Below are positions 50,146-58,908 of a stretch of 64,000 nucleotides of DNA, in pieces. A program made the position numbers and the translations under genes. Below the pieces are notes generated by a model. It ran no database searches, was not told where the DNA came from, and saw nothing but the letters and a program-made list of their open reading frames with translations. The DNA lies in assembly GCA_910577095.1 (NCBI GenBank), contig CAJTLY010000004.1, positions 1-64,000 on the forward strand. Direction: 5' to 3'. Numbering within the stretch: the stretch's first letter is position 1; every line of letters starts with the position of its first letter. The stretch comes from an uncultured Alphaproteobacteria bacterium (lineage in GTDB: Bacteria > Pseudomonadota > Alphaproteobacteria > RF32 > CAG-239).

Positions 50146-51093
50146 CTATTTTAAAACATAATCCAAACGCTGTTCAAAATCGAGACCGCGCGGATAATGA
50201 TTGCGGATATTCTTCAGGATATCCCGCAATCCGCGACCATTGGCAATCTGAATCGCCAACCCCGGACGCGCATTCAGTTCCAGCATCATCGGTCCGCGGT
50301 ATTTGTCCAGCACGATATCCGCGCCCAGATATCCGAGACCGGTCATCTCATAACCTTTGGCGGCAATCTCGAGATGCTGACGCCAAAACGGCACCTGCAA
50401 TTCCATCAGATCGGCGCCGGTATCGGGATGATAACGGATCGGCCGGTCATGCGAAACCGCCGCCACCGCGTGCCCGGTCTTGATATCAATGCCAACCCCG
50501 ACGGCTCCCTGATGCAGATTGGCCCGTCCGCCCGATTCCCGGGTCGCCAGCCGCATCATCGACAAAGCGGGAAAACCGTTATATACAATCACCCGCACGT
50601 CCGGAATTCCCTGATAACTGAATTTTTCAAACTGAGTCGAAAAATGCACCATCTCTTCCAACACCGCCACATCGTATTTGCCGCCGAGAGAATACAACCC
50701 GCTTAAAATATTAGAAATGTGCTGATACACTTCATTATAAGTCAAAACCTTTTCCGAAGCGGTTACAAAGTGACTTTCATCATAGCTTTTTATCACCAGT
50801 ACCCCTTTGCCGCCGCTTCCGTGCGCCGGTTTGACCACAAATTCTTTATAATTGCGCACCAGCGACAAAAACTGATCGACTTCATTTTGCACTTCTATGA
50901 CACCGATCAGATGCGGCGTGTTAATTCCGACCGTCGCCGCCAACTTTTTTGTCTGCACTTTGTCATCCACCAACGGATATAAACGACGGCGGTTGCTCTT
51001 GGCAATAATCTCATAATTACGCCGGTTCATCCCCAGCACCCCGGCGGCACGCAGCTGGGCGGGAGTTGCAAAATTCCTGAACCAGTTAAACAT
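50146..51093 (-). CDS. RimK-like ATP-grasp (alpha-L-glutamate ligase type) protein
   Basis: A protein of 315 residues of the ATP-grasp family, which joins an amino acid or peptide to a carboxylate with ATP. It shows KEFVVKPAHGSGGKGVLVIK (ATP-binding Lys and glycine-rich loop), then a positively charged specificity loop. GIDIKTGHAVAAVSHDRPI and the metal-binding end GADIVLDKYRGPMMLELNAR follow, reading on to PGLAIQ. I chose the ATG at 51093, overlapping the stop of the upstream gene (ATGTTTAA). Comparable three-gene sets (retropepsin-like protease, transglutaminase-like 7TM protein, ATP-grasp) have been described from comparative genomics as peptide modification or amidoligase systems; their substrate here is unknown. 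Confidence 0.85.
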   Translation of the reverse strand: MFNWFRNFATPAQLRAAGVLGMNRRNYEIIAKSNRRRLYPLVDDKVQTKKLAATVGINTPHLIGVIEVQNEVDQFLSLVRNYKEFVVKPAHGSGGKGVLVIKSYDESHFVTASEKVLTYNEVYQHISNILSGLYSLGGKYDVAVLEEMVHFSTQFEKFSYQGIPDVRVIVYNGFPALSMMRLATRESGGRANLHQGAVGVGIDIKTGHAVAAVSHDRPIRYHPDTGADLMELQVPFWRQHLEIAAKGYEMTGLGYLGADIVLDKYRGPMMLELNARPGLAIQIANGRGLRDILKNIRNHYPRGLDFEQRLDYVLK

Positions 51094-52627
51094 GGCGAGC
51101 GCCTTTTTTGGCAAGCGGCGCAAACCGGGTCAGTTCGGTCAGGCGATAGCCGGTATAAGTTCCAAGCAGCATCACAATAAACAAAATCACCAGATTATAT
51201 TCGTTAAAAGCAAACATGATATGACGGATATATTCGTTAACAATCACAAAATAAGTGATCACCGCCACCAACACGCTGTAAACGATTTCTTTGGTTGCGT
51301 TAACGGCTCCGTCTTCTTCCCAGGTGATTGACGCGCGTTCAATGATCCATGCCATAATGATAATCGGGAAAAACAGTGCCGAAGAAGCAATTTCCCACTT
51401 CCATTGATAGCCGACGATTGCCAGGGCCTGCATAATCAGAATCACAAAAATGACCACAGCCGAAATGCGCGGCACCAACAGCAGATTAAGACGCGACAGC
51501 GCTGCCCGAATCAACAGCCCGATACCGATAATCACCGAAAAACAAATCAACCCCGGCCAAAATCCGGTTTTGACCAACGACATTGAAATCAGCATCGGCG
51601 TAAAGGTCCCCATCGTCTGAATTCCCACCACGTTGCGCATCAAAACCACCGTCAAAATTGCCAGCGGAAAAATCATCAGCCACTTGAGGGCATTTTGTTC
51701 GTTAAGCGGCAGATTATAAATCGAATAGTCAAACCAGCTGCGGCTGTGAGACAATTCGGCACGATGCCCGGCCATCCGGAACGACGAACGGATTGACTTC
51801 ATGACCGAGAATTTGGCAACCGAATCGGTTCCCCCTTCCAAATCGACCAACGACTGGTTACCGCGCTGAAAGATAATAAAATCACCCGGCAGTCCTTTTT
51901 TTCCGGTTTCCAGATTATAAACCTTCCACATCCCTTTGTTATAAACTTCCAGCATAATGTCCGGCACCAGCGTCTTTTTGGCTTCGGCAAGCTTAATCCC
52001 GCGCACCATCCGCCCCGACACGCCTTTCAAAGCCAACAAATCCAAAACCGCCTGCGCGGTTGCTTTCGGCGTCCGTGGCGCCGCAACAAACGATTGTACC
52101 GTTTCATCAGGCGGCGTTTGGTTAAACAAAGCGATAATTTGCTGAACTTCGTCTCCTTCCCGCTCCGCTGCCGTCTCCAACAATTGGGCGGCAAGCGCCG
52201 ACGTCTGTTCGTCCATCACCGGTTTCTGAGGTTTTGCCGGCGCAGCGGCCTCCGTTTTGCCGCGACTGTCAACGTTATCATAAAGCAAAATGCGATAATA
52301 AATATCCTGCGGTTTTTTCCGAGGCGCCGACGAAACAATCACCCGGTCGCTTTTTTTCTCAATTGTATACTTGGGTGCCACGATATCTTCATCAAGTATC
52401 TTAAAGCCGTCAATTTTCCCCGGCCGCGCCAATGACACTCGGATTTTTCGGCCGTCCGGCACAAAACTGATATGTTCCTCAATCGTCCATACATCGGTGG
52501 TTTTGCTGGGCGTAAAGTTAAACCCCCAATACGTCACCTTATAATAGGTGCTGAAACCGGCATAAAGCAGCGACAACAACAGCCCGATCGTTAAAAACGT
52601 CCTTACAGATTTCAATTTTTTTAACAT
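51086..52627 (-). CDS. Transglutaminase-like/7TM membrane protein
   Basis: A 513-residue membrane protein in two parts. Residues 1-300 are exported: a signal or anchor helix (about 10-27), then a beta-rich part, then a region resembling an inactive transglutaminase fold (SFVAAPRTPKATAQAVLDLL, VSGRMVRGIKLAEAKKTLVP) without a clear catalytic Cys. Residues 320-500 hold about seven membrane helices (from LKWLMIFPLAILTVVLMRNV to the end). Proteins of this layout are known next to RimK-like ATP-grasp ligases. It sits between the retropepsin-like gene and the ATP-grasp gene, overlapping the latter by 8 nt. Confidence 0.85.
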   Translation of the reverse strand: MLKKLKSVRTFLTIGLLLSLLYAGFSTYYKVTYWGFNFTPSKTTDVWTIEEHISFVPDGRKIRVSLARPGKIDGFKILDEDIVAPKYTIEKKSDRVIVSSAPRKKPQDIYYRILLYDNVDSRGKTEAAAPAKPQKPVMDEQTSALAAQLLETAAEREGDEVQQIIALFNQTPPDETVQSFVAAPRTPKATAQAVLDLLALKGVSGRMVRGIKLAEAKKTLVPDIMLEVYNKGMWKVYNLETGKKGLPGDFIIFQRGNQSLVDLEGGTDSVAKFSVMKSIRSSFRMAGHRAELSHSRSWFDYSIYNLPLNEQNALKWLMIFPLAILTVVLMRNVVGIQTMGTFTPMLISMSLVKTGFWPGLICFSVIIGIGLLIRAALSRLNLLLVPRISAVVIFVILIMQALAIVGYQWKWEIASSALFFPIIIMAWIIERASITWEEDGAVNATKEIVYSVLVAVITYFVIVNEYIRHIMFAFNEYNLVILFIVMLLGTYTGYRLTELTRFAPLAKKGARHV

Positions 52628-52657
52628 ACGCAGTCCTCAACCACAAATAATGCCGAC

Positions 52658-53224
52658 TTAGCGCAAGGTGTTGGCAAGCGAAGTGTCGACAATTGCCCGA
52701 CCGGTCAGAATATTGCGTCCGATCAGCCCCTGATAATTAAAGCGGTCACGTTCCGCCAGCGAAAATTGTTCTTTAATGATTTCATCACCCATTTTGATAT
52801 CCATCACCACCACGATCCGTTCTTCGCGGCCGTTGATGCGTTTGACTTTCGGCTGACGCTTGATTTTCTTCTCAAAATGGTGTCTTTCGCCGCTCTCCCG
52901 GTTTACCAAATCAAAGGCGACCCATTTTTCACCGTCGCGTTCAAACAAACGGTGATTGTCGGTATCAATCGAAGACGTTTCGGCACCGGTGTCAATACGC
53001 GACAAAAACGGAGATTTCATCGGCAAAAAATAAACCGGTTCCACCGCGCCGATAACTTTCAACTGACGCTTTACCGGCTGCGGTTGCGGTTTGCTGACCT
53101 TGCTTTCCGGCATTCTCACCTCCACGCCCGGCACAATCGCCGGCCTGATTTCCTGCCGGGTTTGGCAGCCGCCTGCAATCAACAGCGCCGCGGCAAGGGT
53201 TGTCTTAAACAAAATATTAGCCAT
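52658..53224 (-). CDS. Retropepsin-like aspartic peptidase (ATP-dependent zinc protease family), likely lipoprotein
   Basis: A protein of 188 residues. The signal (MANILFKTTLAAALLIAGGC) looks like a lipoprotein signal with Cys at residue 20. The mature domain has FLSRIDTGAETSSIDTDNHR, the active-site DTGA of a retropepsin-like single-domain aspartic peptidase, and the terminal RFNYQGLIGRNILTGRAIVD, the family's closing motif. Despite the historical name, no zinc site is seen. I chose the ATG at 53224 with AGAGATGAT upstream; a longer frame of 339 residues would be implausible. It is first in the three-gene operon with the 7TM and ATP-grasp genes. Confidence 0.88.
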   Translation of the reverse strand: MANILFKTTLAAALLIAGGCQTRQEIRPAIVPGVEVRMPESKVSKPQPQPVKRQLKVIGAVEPVYFLPMKSPFLSRIDTGAETSSIDTDNHRLFERDGEKWVAFDLVNRESGERHHFEKKIKRQPKVKRINGREERIVVVMDIKMGDEIIKEQFSLAERDRFNYQGLIGRNILTGRAIVDTSLANTLR

Positions 53225-53321
53225 ATCATCTCTTTGATGTATTGTTTTTAATGTACCTTTATTTATCTTCAAATATACCCAAATGTAAAGCAAAAAAAAT
53301 TTTATTGTGATCACTTTTTTA

Positions 53322-53350
53322 ATGACTTTTTTTCTAAAAACCGCTATATT
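53322..53350 (+). promoter_or_regulatory. Possible promoter of the CHAP-like gene
   Basis: ATGACT (53322-53327) and TATATT (53345-53350) are 17 bp apart, upstream of the ATG at 53378. Confidence 0.35.
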
Positions 53351-53377
53351 TGTACAAAATTGAGAATCATAATCAGA

Positions 53378-54412
53378 ATGAAAAAAGAAATGCCGTCCGA
53401 CAAAACAAAATCCGCTAAAATTTTGAAAATAAAAGTCCGCAAAAATCTCTATCGCCTGCGTAAGTTTCTCGCCGGGCTGACGATGGCGGGAACGGTAGCA
53501 TCCTCCCCGCTCAACGCCCAGGCTCAACACAATACGGAAAAATCCCTCCGTACCCCGGCAGATACCGGTATGCTTGTCGCTGACAATCATGCCCCTGCAA
53601 ACGCTTTCGTCGGATCGGAAGAAATGCTCGCTTACGGCAGACTGATCGAAGTCGACATCCAAAATGAAATCAACCAACGGGCCGACTGGTTAGTCGACGA
53701 GTACTTGAAAGCCACCTCCAAGCATCTCAAAGCCATCAAAAAAGCAACGGCAAACGGACAAAAAACCGCATATGTCAAAAACAATTTTTTCAATATCGTT
53801 TATCCCAACGGCGGCCTGTCCGGCAAAAACAACTATTGTATTACCGCCATTAACCGCGCTCTGATTGATGCCAACCGTTGCGGCGATCTCAACAAAGTGT
53901 TGCCGCAGTATACCACCGAAGGTGCACAGGCAGTCGAATGCAATCGTTTCATCGCTTATCTGACCCGGAAAGGTTTTGGGGACTGCATCCGGCAAGGTAC
54001 AATCAATACCGCCGATCTCGAACCGGGAGACATCGTCATGACTCCCCGCGGCGGCGGTTATTTTCATGCCACCACCTACATCGGCAACGGCAAAGTTCGC
54101 AGTTTTAACCGTGACGGAGAATGGGCATTGAAAAAACAAAGCGGTATCGTGATCAAACTTCGCCATATCGTCCAAAAGGCAATTTTACTCGAACTGCAAA
54201 ACAGCCGTCTGATTGATATTGAAAAAGGCAACCTGCAGGTCATCTCGATACAGGAAGCTCAAAAAATGATGGAGTTTTTCTACAAAGGCCGTAAAATCGA
54301 TAACGACAGCCGGCAAGCGATGGCGGCCCTTCAGATCAAGTCTCCGCATTACCTTACGGCATCAGCAGCCGCCCGCTTCTCTGGAGCACGCCGAAACAGA
54401 CGGGAAATATAA
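53378..54412 (+). CDS. Exported CHAP/NlpC-P60-like cysteine hydrolase
   Basis: A protein of about 344 residues with a long basic N-terminus and a signal-like hydrophobic part (about 30-48, FLAGLTMAGTVASSPLNAQA). Its middle domain (about 150-265) shows NNYCITAINRALIDANRCGD with a candidate nucleophile Cys. Downstream is LEPGDIVMTPRGGGYFHATT with a candidate catalytic His, followed by YIGNGKVRSFNRDGEW. That Cys...GDI...HxxxYxGNGK order is typical of CHAP and NlpC/P60 peptidoglycan hydrolases or amidases. Cell-wall remodelling in the periplasm is inferred. The exact family and start codon are uncertain (TTG at 53360 is possible). A terminator follows at 54433-54461. Confidence 0.75.
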   Translation: MKKEMPSDKTKSAKILKIKVRKNLYRLRKFLAGLTMAGTVASSPLNAQAQHNTEKSLRTPADTGMLVADNHAPANAFVGSEEMLAYGRLIEVDIQNEINQRADWLVDEYLKATSKHLKAIKKATANGQKTAYVKNNFFNIVYPNGGLSGKNNYCITAINRALIDANRCGDLNKVLPQYTTEGAQAVECNRFIAYLTRKGFGDCIRQGTINTADLEPGDIVMTPRGGGYFHATTYIGNGKVRSFNRDGEWALKKQSGIVIKLRHIVQKAILLELQNSRLIDIEKGNLQVISIQEAQKMMEFFYKGRKIDNDSRQAMAALQIKSPHYLTASAAARFSGARRNRREI

Positions 54413-54432
54413 ATCGACCGGTTTAAATTCAA

Positions 54433-54461
54433 AGCCCCTGCGCTGCCGGGGCTCTCTTTTT
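54433..54461. terminator. Terminator between convergent genes
   Basis: AGCCCC-tgcgctgcc-GGGGCT followed by CTCTTTTT. Confidence 0.75.
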
Positions 54462-54481
54462 ACACCTCGCACTTTCCCGTT

Positions 54482-55711
54482 TCAGAAAAAGAAACTGGCA
54501 CGTAAACTGACCACGGTATCATAATCCGCTTTTCGGTTAAGAGCCGGATCAATATAAAATTGAATATCGGGCGTCAATGTCATCCATTTCGATATTCCCC
54601 AGGCCCAATAGGCTTCCACCACTTTTTCGCTGCTGTGATAAATCTTATCACCCACGGCTGCTTCGTCAATTTTGTTATAGGCAAAAGCCAATCCGATCTG
54701 ATCCAACGGATTGCGGTCAATCGGATTATTGTAAACCATGCCCAACACCCACGACTGGTTAATTGTGGCCACCGACCCCGAAACGCCGTTAACCCGTCCG
54801 AACACCGCCAGCTTTTTGCCGATATTCTGATTAACATTGAGCGACCAGCCGTTCGTGGTCTGTTGCTGCTCTTTTACCCACGGCTGATTGTATAACAAAA
54901 CCGAAATTTGAGTTTCGCCGACGCCTTTAATCGTCGGAGTGTAGGAAACATAACCAAAGGTAGTATAATGTTTTTCATCAAGATGATTGACTCTGACACT
55001 GATGGCATCGACGTTCGTCGCATCCTGAGCCCCGGCGGCAAACGTCCATTCCGAGTTCGGAGTCGCTTGCATATAGGCGCCGACACCGGCGGTCGAATAC
55101 GTTGAGCTGGCATTCTGTGACAAAGCAAAATTGATAAAGTTCACTTGCTGGTTGGAATCATATTGGGTGCCGTCAAAGTTATACAGCGGAAACTGTCCCG
55201 CCGCTACGGTAAGCCATTTCCACGAACCGCCCAGCTGATAACTGTAATAAAGTTCATCAAACTCGTTTGACTTGGTACTGTAGTCGTTAATGTCACTCAC
55301 CACACCGATGTTACTGCCGATCCGGGCAGCCGAGGAACCGCCGTAACGGACAATATTGTAAGCAAAATTCAGAGTTCCGGTTCCATACTCATTGTCAAAA
55401 GTCGTCCAGGTAAAACTCGGATAAATCATTGTCTGATAAGCGGTTTTGCGACCGTTCGGCGCACCGCGCTGCGGCATATAAGAAACGTCGACCGAATAAT
55501 CAAAACCATATTCCTTGTTCAAATAATCCTTAAAATCCGCATAATCTTTGCCAAAATCGCTGAACGAAAAATGCCGGCGCGGCTGCGACACGTTGTCCGG
55601 CTGACGGGCACCGCGCGGCAGGCTGGCTGCGGGGATCGCCGAAGCGGCAGCGCTATGGGCAAACAACGTTCCGATCAAACTGCCGATTAACAAATACTGT
55701 TTTTTTGTCAT
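54482..55711 (-). CDS. aaxA: Outer-membrane arginine porin AaxA (OprB family)
   Basis: AaxA lets arginine through the outer membrane in the AaxABC system. The 409-residue protein has a signal peptide (about 1-22), then the OprB-type barrel ending FDTVVSLRASFFF-like with a terminal Phe. It matches chlamydial AaxA in the stretches LNFAYNIVRYGG, GQFPLYNFDGTQYDSNQQVN with FINFALSQN after it, and AGVGAYMQATPNSEWTFAAG. C-terminal WMTLTPDIQFYIDPALN is a shared OprB motif. It is divergent from aaxB, with 179 bp of shared upstream DNA. In Chlamydia aaxA, aaxB and aaxC are adjacent genes; here aaxA has been turned round. Confidence 0.85.
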   Translation of the reverse strand: MTKKQYLLIGSLIGTLFAHSAAASAIPAASLPRGARQPDNVSQPRRHFSFSDFGKDYADFKDYLNKEYGFDYSVDVSYMPQRGAPNGRKTAYQTMIYPSFTWTTFDNEYGTGTLNFAYNIVRYGGSSAARIGSNIGVVSDINDYSTKSNEFDELYYSYQLGGSWKWLTVAAGQFPLYNFDGTQYDSNQQVNFINFALSQNASSTYSTAGVGAYMQATPNSEWTFAAGAQDATNVDAISVRVNHLDEKHYTTFGYVSYTPTIKGVGETQISVLLYNQPWVKEQQQTTNGWSLNVNQNIGKKLAVFGRVNGVSGSVATINQSWVLGMVYNNPIDRNPLDQIGLAFAYNKIDEAAVGDKIYHSSEKVVEAYWAWGISKWMTLTPDIQFYIDPALNRKADYDTVVSLRASFFF

Positions 55712-55890
55712 TATCTTTCCCTCTTGTCCGAAATTAAAATCTTTTTCAATTTAAATGCAAAAATCAAAATATAAAGGACAGGCCTGCACTTTTACATCTT
55801 TAGTATAATCGCGGCTTGAAAAAAACAGGGCGCTAATTACCTCATAGCCTGTAAAAACACAAAACAATTTTTTTATAAAGGAGAAACACT
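55712..55890. promoter_or_regulatory. Divergent aaxA/aaxB promoter region
   Basis: 179 bp of AT-rich DNA with no gene, which must hold both promoters. A purine-rich AAGGAGAAA precedes the aaxB ATG and AGAGGGAAAG precedes aaxA. No unambiguous -35/-10 pair or operator was identified. Confidence 0.5.
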
Positions 55891-56472
55891 ATGACAGAAG
55901 GCGTTCGTTACCCGACTCTGGCATTTCAAACCGGCGGCGTCGGACAGGCCGATGAAGGAATTCCGCCGCAACCTTTCGAAACTTTCTGCTATGACTCGGC
56001 CCTCCTGCAGGCCAAAATCGAAAACTTCAATGTCATTCCCTACACCTCGGTTTTGCCGAAGGAATTGTTCGGCAACATCGTACCGGTCGACAAAGTCGTC
56101 AACCAGTTTAAACACGGCGCCGTTCTGGAAGTCATTATGGCCGGCAACGGTGCCAGCCGCGATGACCACAAAGCGATTGCAACCGGTATCGGCGTTTGCT
56201 GGGGCAAAGACGACAAAGGCGAACTGATCGGCGGCTGGGCTGCCGAATATGTCGAATATTTCGATACATACATTGATGATGACATCGCCAAAACCCATTG
56301 TGAAATGTGGCTGAACCGCTCGCTGAATCACGAACTCGAAATCCGCGGCGTTCAGAAACACAGCGAATTTCAACTGTACCACAACTACCTGAACATCACC
56401 CAGCAGTTTGGTTACAGTCTGACTTGCCTTGGCTTCCTGAATTTTGAACATGCAGATCCGGCCAAGGTTTAA
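55891..56472 (+). CDS. aaxB: Pyruvoyl-dependent arginine decarboxylase AaxB
   Basis: AaxB decarboxylates arginine to agmatine, consuming a proton. The 193-residue proenzyme matches chlamydial AaxB almost throughout: RYPTLAFQTGGVGQADEGIP, PQPFETFCYDSALLQAKIEN, YTSVLPKELFGNIVPVDKVV and FKHGAVLEVIMAGNGASRDD. Residues Thr52-Ser53 in YTSVLP coincide in number with the site at which the Chlamydia pneumoniae enzyme cleaves itself to make the pyruvoyl cofactor on the beta chain start. Length equals the family norm. AAGGAGAAA precedes the ATG. It lies between divergent aaxA and downstream aaxC, giving a complete arginine-agmatine cycle. Confidence 0.96.
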   Translation: MTEGVRYPTLAFQTGGVGQADEGIPPQPFETFCYDSALLQAKIENFNVIPYTSVLPKELFGNIVPVDKVVNQFKHGAVLEVIMAGNGASRDDHKAIATGIGVCWGKDDKGELIGGWAAEYVEYFDTYIDDDIAKTHCEMWLNRSLNHELEIRGVQKHSEFQLYHNYLNITQQFGYSLTCLGFLNFEHADPAKV

Positions 56473-56538
56473 TCGGCTTTGATGAAGACAATTGAGTTTG
56501 TCAGATCTCAGTTGTTTTGAGAAGCTGATCCCGAACGT

Positions 56539-56573
56539 GAGGCGGAACAATCTTTAACCGGTTGCTTCGCCTC
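56539..56573 (+). terminator. Possible attenuating hairpin between aaxB and aaxC
   Basis: GAGGCG and CGCCTC with further pairing (GGAACAA/TTGCTTC-like) form a hairpin followed by CTTTCGTT, a poor T run. It may reduce rather than stop read-through into aaxC. Confidence 0.4.
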
Positions 56574-56611
56574 CTTTCGTTAGAATCAATTTTACAAAAA
56601 AGGATGTAAAA

Positions 56612-58216
56612 ATGACTGATAAAAATAATATTTCCTACCCCGATGCAGCGTGCGGCAGTTCAGGAATCCGTACCACCGCCGCCGGAAAAAACGACTTTTC
56701 CCGAAGCGAAACACTGTATGACGGCTCTCACGCCGATAATGTTGCCGCCCGCAACCATGTTTCCCATCCCGACACGCCGCAAAACTCATCCGGCGGTCTC
56801 GGCGTTTTTGCTTTGGCGGCCATTGTCGTCAGCTCTATGATCGGCGGCGGCATTTATTCGTTGCCGCAAAATATGGCGGCCGGCGCTTCGGCCGGTGCAG
56901 TACTGCTGTCATGGATCATTACCGGATTCGGCGTTTACTTCATCGCCAACACCTTTCGCACTTTGTCAGTAGCCAAACCGAACCTCACCGCCGGCATTTA
57001 TATGTACAGCCGCGCCGGATTCGGCCCTTATGTCGGGTTTACCATCGGCTGGTCATACTGGCTGTGCCAGATCTGCGGCAACGTCGGCTATGCCGTCATC
57101 ACCATGGATGCCCTCAATTACTTTTTTCCGCCCTATTTTGCCGGCGGCAACAATCTGGCATCCATCATCGGCGGTTCGATTCTGATCTGGGGCTTCAATT
57201 TCCTGGTTTTGCGCGGCATCAAACAGGCCACGCTGATCAATGCAATCGGCACTGTGGCCAAAATCGTCCCGTTGCTGCTGTTCATTCTGATTACGCTGCT
57301 GGTTTTCCATCACGATCGCTTTGATTTTAACTTCTGGGGTGAAAACACCCGCACTCTCGGCGGCCTCAGCACTCAGATTAAAAGCACCATGTTGGTTACT
57401 TTATGGGCTTTCATCGGCATTGAAGGCGCCGTCGTGATGTCCAAACACGCCAAAAGCCCGCAAACCGTCGGCAGAGCGACCGTTCTTGGCTTTATCGGCT
57501 GTCTCGTCATTTATGTCCTGCTTTCGCTGTTACCGTTCGGCTATATGAGTCAGGCCGAATTAGCCACGATTCCCAACCCGTCAACCGCCGGTGTCTTGGA
57601 AAAAATCGTCGGTCCCTGGGGCGCGTGGCTGATGAACATTGGACTGCTGATTTCGGTACTGACCAGCTGGCTGGCTTGGACGATGATTACGGCGCAAATC
57701 CCGCAGGCAGCAGGCGCAAACGGAACTTTTCCCCGCGAATTCGCCCGCGAAAACAAATATCAGTCGCCTTCGGTTTCGCTCTGGGTCACCAGTATTTTAA
57801 TGCAAGCCATCATTTTGCTGGTCTACTTCTCCAATAATGCATGGAACACGATGCTCAGCATTACCAGCGTTATGGTGCTGCCGGCCTATTTCTCAAGCTG
57901 TGCCTATTTGTGGAAAATATGCGAAGACGGCGAATATCCGGCCAACGCCTACATCCGGCGTTCCACCGCTCTGATCTCGTCGGTAATCGGTTCGATTTAC
58001 GCTCTGTGGCTGATTTATGCCGCCGGCCTCAACTACCTGTTAATGGCCGTTGTCTTCATGGCGATCGGTATTCCGGTCTTTGTCTGGGCGCGCAAACAAT
58101 CGGCCCCGGATCAAAAAGCCTTTACCATCGGCGAAGCGGCCCTGGCCTGCCTGTTGGTTGTGATTGCGCTTTGGGCACTCTATGCCTTTTCGCGCGGAAT
58201 TGTCAATCTCAACTGA
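56612..58216 (+). CDS. aaxC: Arginine/agmatine antiporter AaxC (APC family)
   Basis: AaxC exchanges external arginine for internal agmatine. The 534-residue protein has about twelve membrane helices of the APC fold. Its first helix is IVVSSMIGGGIYSLPQNMAA, with the GGGIYSLP motif of the ArcD/AdiC/AaxC branch. Later motifs include AFIGIEGAVVMSKHAKSPQT and LLPFGYMSQAELATIPNPST. Before the first helix, about 60 residues form a Ser/Asn-rich extension (ending PQNSSGGLGV) that typical antiporters lack. AAGGA lies 7 nt before the ATG. It follows aaxB by 139 nt and has a strong terminator. Confidence 0.9.
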   Translation: MTDKNNISYPDAACGSSGIRTTAAGKNDFSRSETLYDGSHADNVAARNHVSHPDTPQNSSGGLGVFALAAIVVSSMIGGGIYSLPQNMAAGASAGAVLLSWIITGFGVYFIANTFRTLSVAKPNLTAGIYMYSRAGFGPYVGFTIGWSYWLCQICGNVGYAVITMDALNYFFPPYFAGGNNLASIIGGSILIWGFNFLVLRGIKQATLINAIGTVAKIVPLLLFILITLLVFHHDRFDFNFWGENTRTLGGLSTQIKSTMLVTLWAFIGIEGAVVMSKHAKSPQTVGRATVLGFIGCLVIYVLLSLLPFGYMSQAELATIPNPSTAGVLEKIVGPWGAWLMNIGLLISVLTSWLAWTMITAQIPQAAGANGTFPREFARENKYQSPSVSLWVTSILMQAIILLVYFSNNAWNTMLSITSVMVLPAYFSSCAYLWKICEDGEYPANAYIRRSTALISSVIGSIYALWLIYAAGLNYLLMAVVFMAIGIPVFVWARKQSAPDQKAFTIGEAALACLLVVIALWALYAFSRGIVNLN

Positions 58217-58250
58217 TACCGGCTCAAATCATATGCCGATTTAAAAACGC

Positions 58251-58283
58251 AACAAGGAGAACGGTCAACCCGTTCTCCTTGTT
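58251..58283. terminator. Bidirectional terminator
   Basis: ACAAGGAGAACGG and CCGTTCTCCTTGT form a 13 bp stem downstream of aaxC. It also faces the convergent gene at 58299. Confidence 0.7.
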
Positions 58284-58298
58284 CGCCATACTCGAAAA

Positions 58299-58823
58299 TT
58301 ACAATTCTTTCACGATCTGCTTAAACTCCCAGGCCTTGCCCCAGCCTTTTTTCATGAAATGCGCCGTCGCAACCGAAAAAAGGTCTTGGAACGTCACCGA
58401 CATGTCAGCATCGTTAAAATGACGCCGAACAATACGATAATACCGACAATGGCGCAGCAGGTTCCAGAATCCGCGCTTTGAGAGTTTGTCTACTCGTTGC
58501 TGACAGCGCTGAAGAAAAGCCATGTTCTTCTGCATCAGATTTTGCATCCCGTAGTTGGGGTCGAAAACGATCATTTCCTTCAGCAGCGTCCAGTCCTTCT
58601 GAAAGTCACTGAAAGGTACAACCGACGCGAGAGAACAGGATGTTCCGCTGGGATCGATGTTCTGCCAGAAACCGGTATTGACACTGTAGTCCATGGCAGC
58701 CTTCATTCGCAAAAGCTCCTTGACATACTGCACAAAGCGCTGCACAAAAAGGTGCTTGTTCTCTTCCTTAAAGATTAAGCCCAACTCACCGAGTTCGCTC
58801 AATTGAAATACGCATGGTAACAT
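58299..58823 (-). CDS. Helical protein of unknown function
   Basis: This protein of 174 residues (start MLPCVFQLSELGELGLIFKE) is not recognised. It is mostly helical and charged, with many Phe, Tyr and Arg. Segments such as VQRFVQYVKELLRMKAAMDY and NMAFLQRCQQRVDKLSKRGF look like helices of a bundle. No signal peptide or strong membrane helix is seen. No Shine-Dalgarno precedes the ATG at 58823; a TTG 45 nt upstream would add 15 hydrophobic residues. It is convergent with aaxC. Confidence 0.6.
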   Translation of the reverse strand: MLPCVFQLSELGELGLIFKEENKHLFVQRFVQYVKELLRMKAAMDYSVNTGFWQNIDPSGTSCSLASVVPFSDFQKDWTLLKEMIVFDPNYGMQNLMQKNMAFLQRCQQRVDKLSKRGFWNLLRHCRYYRIVRRHFNDADMSVTFQDLFSVATAHFMKKGWGKAWEFKQIVKEL

Positions 58824-58908
58824 AATATATAAGATTAAAAATTGTTCATAGTGAATATGATACGTCAATTAGACAAAAAGTCAACCTTTATTATTTCTGT
58901 CCGCTGAT

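Noticed and set aside
53225..53677. Upstream extension of the retropepsin-like gene to 53677
   Set aside because: It would run over the start of the divergent CHAP-like gene and hide a clear lipoprotein signal and ribosome binding site at 53224.
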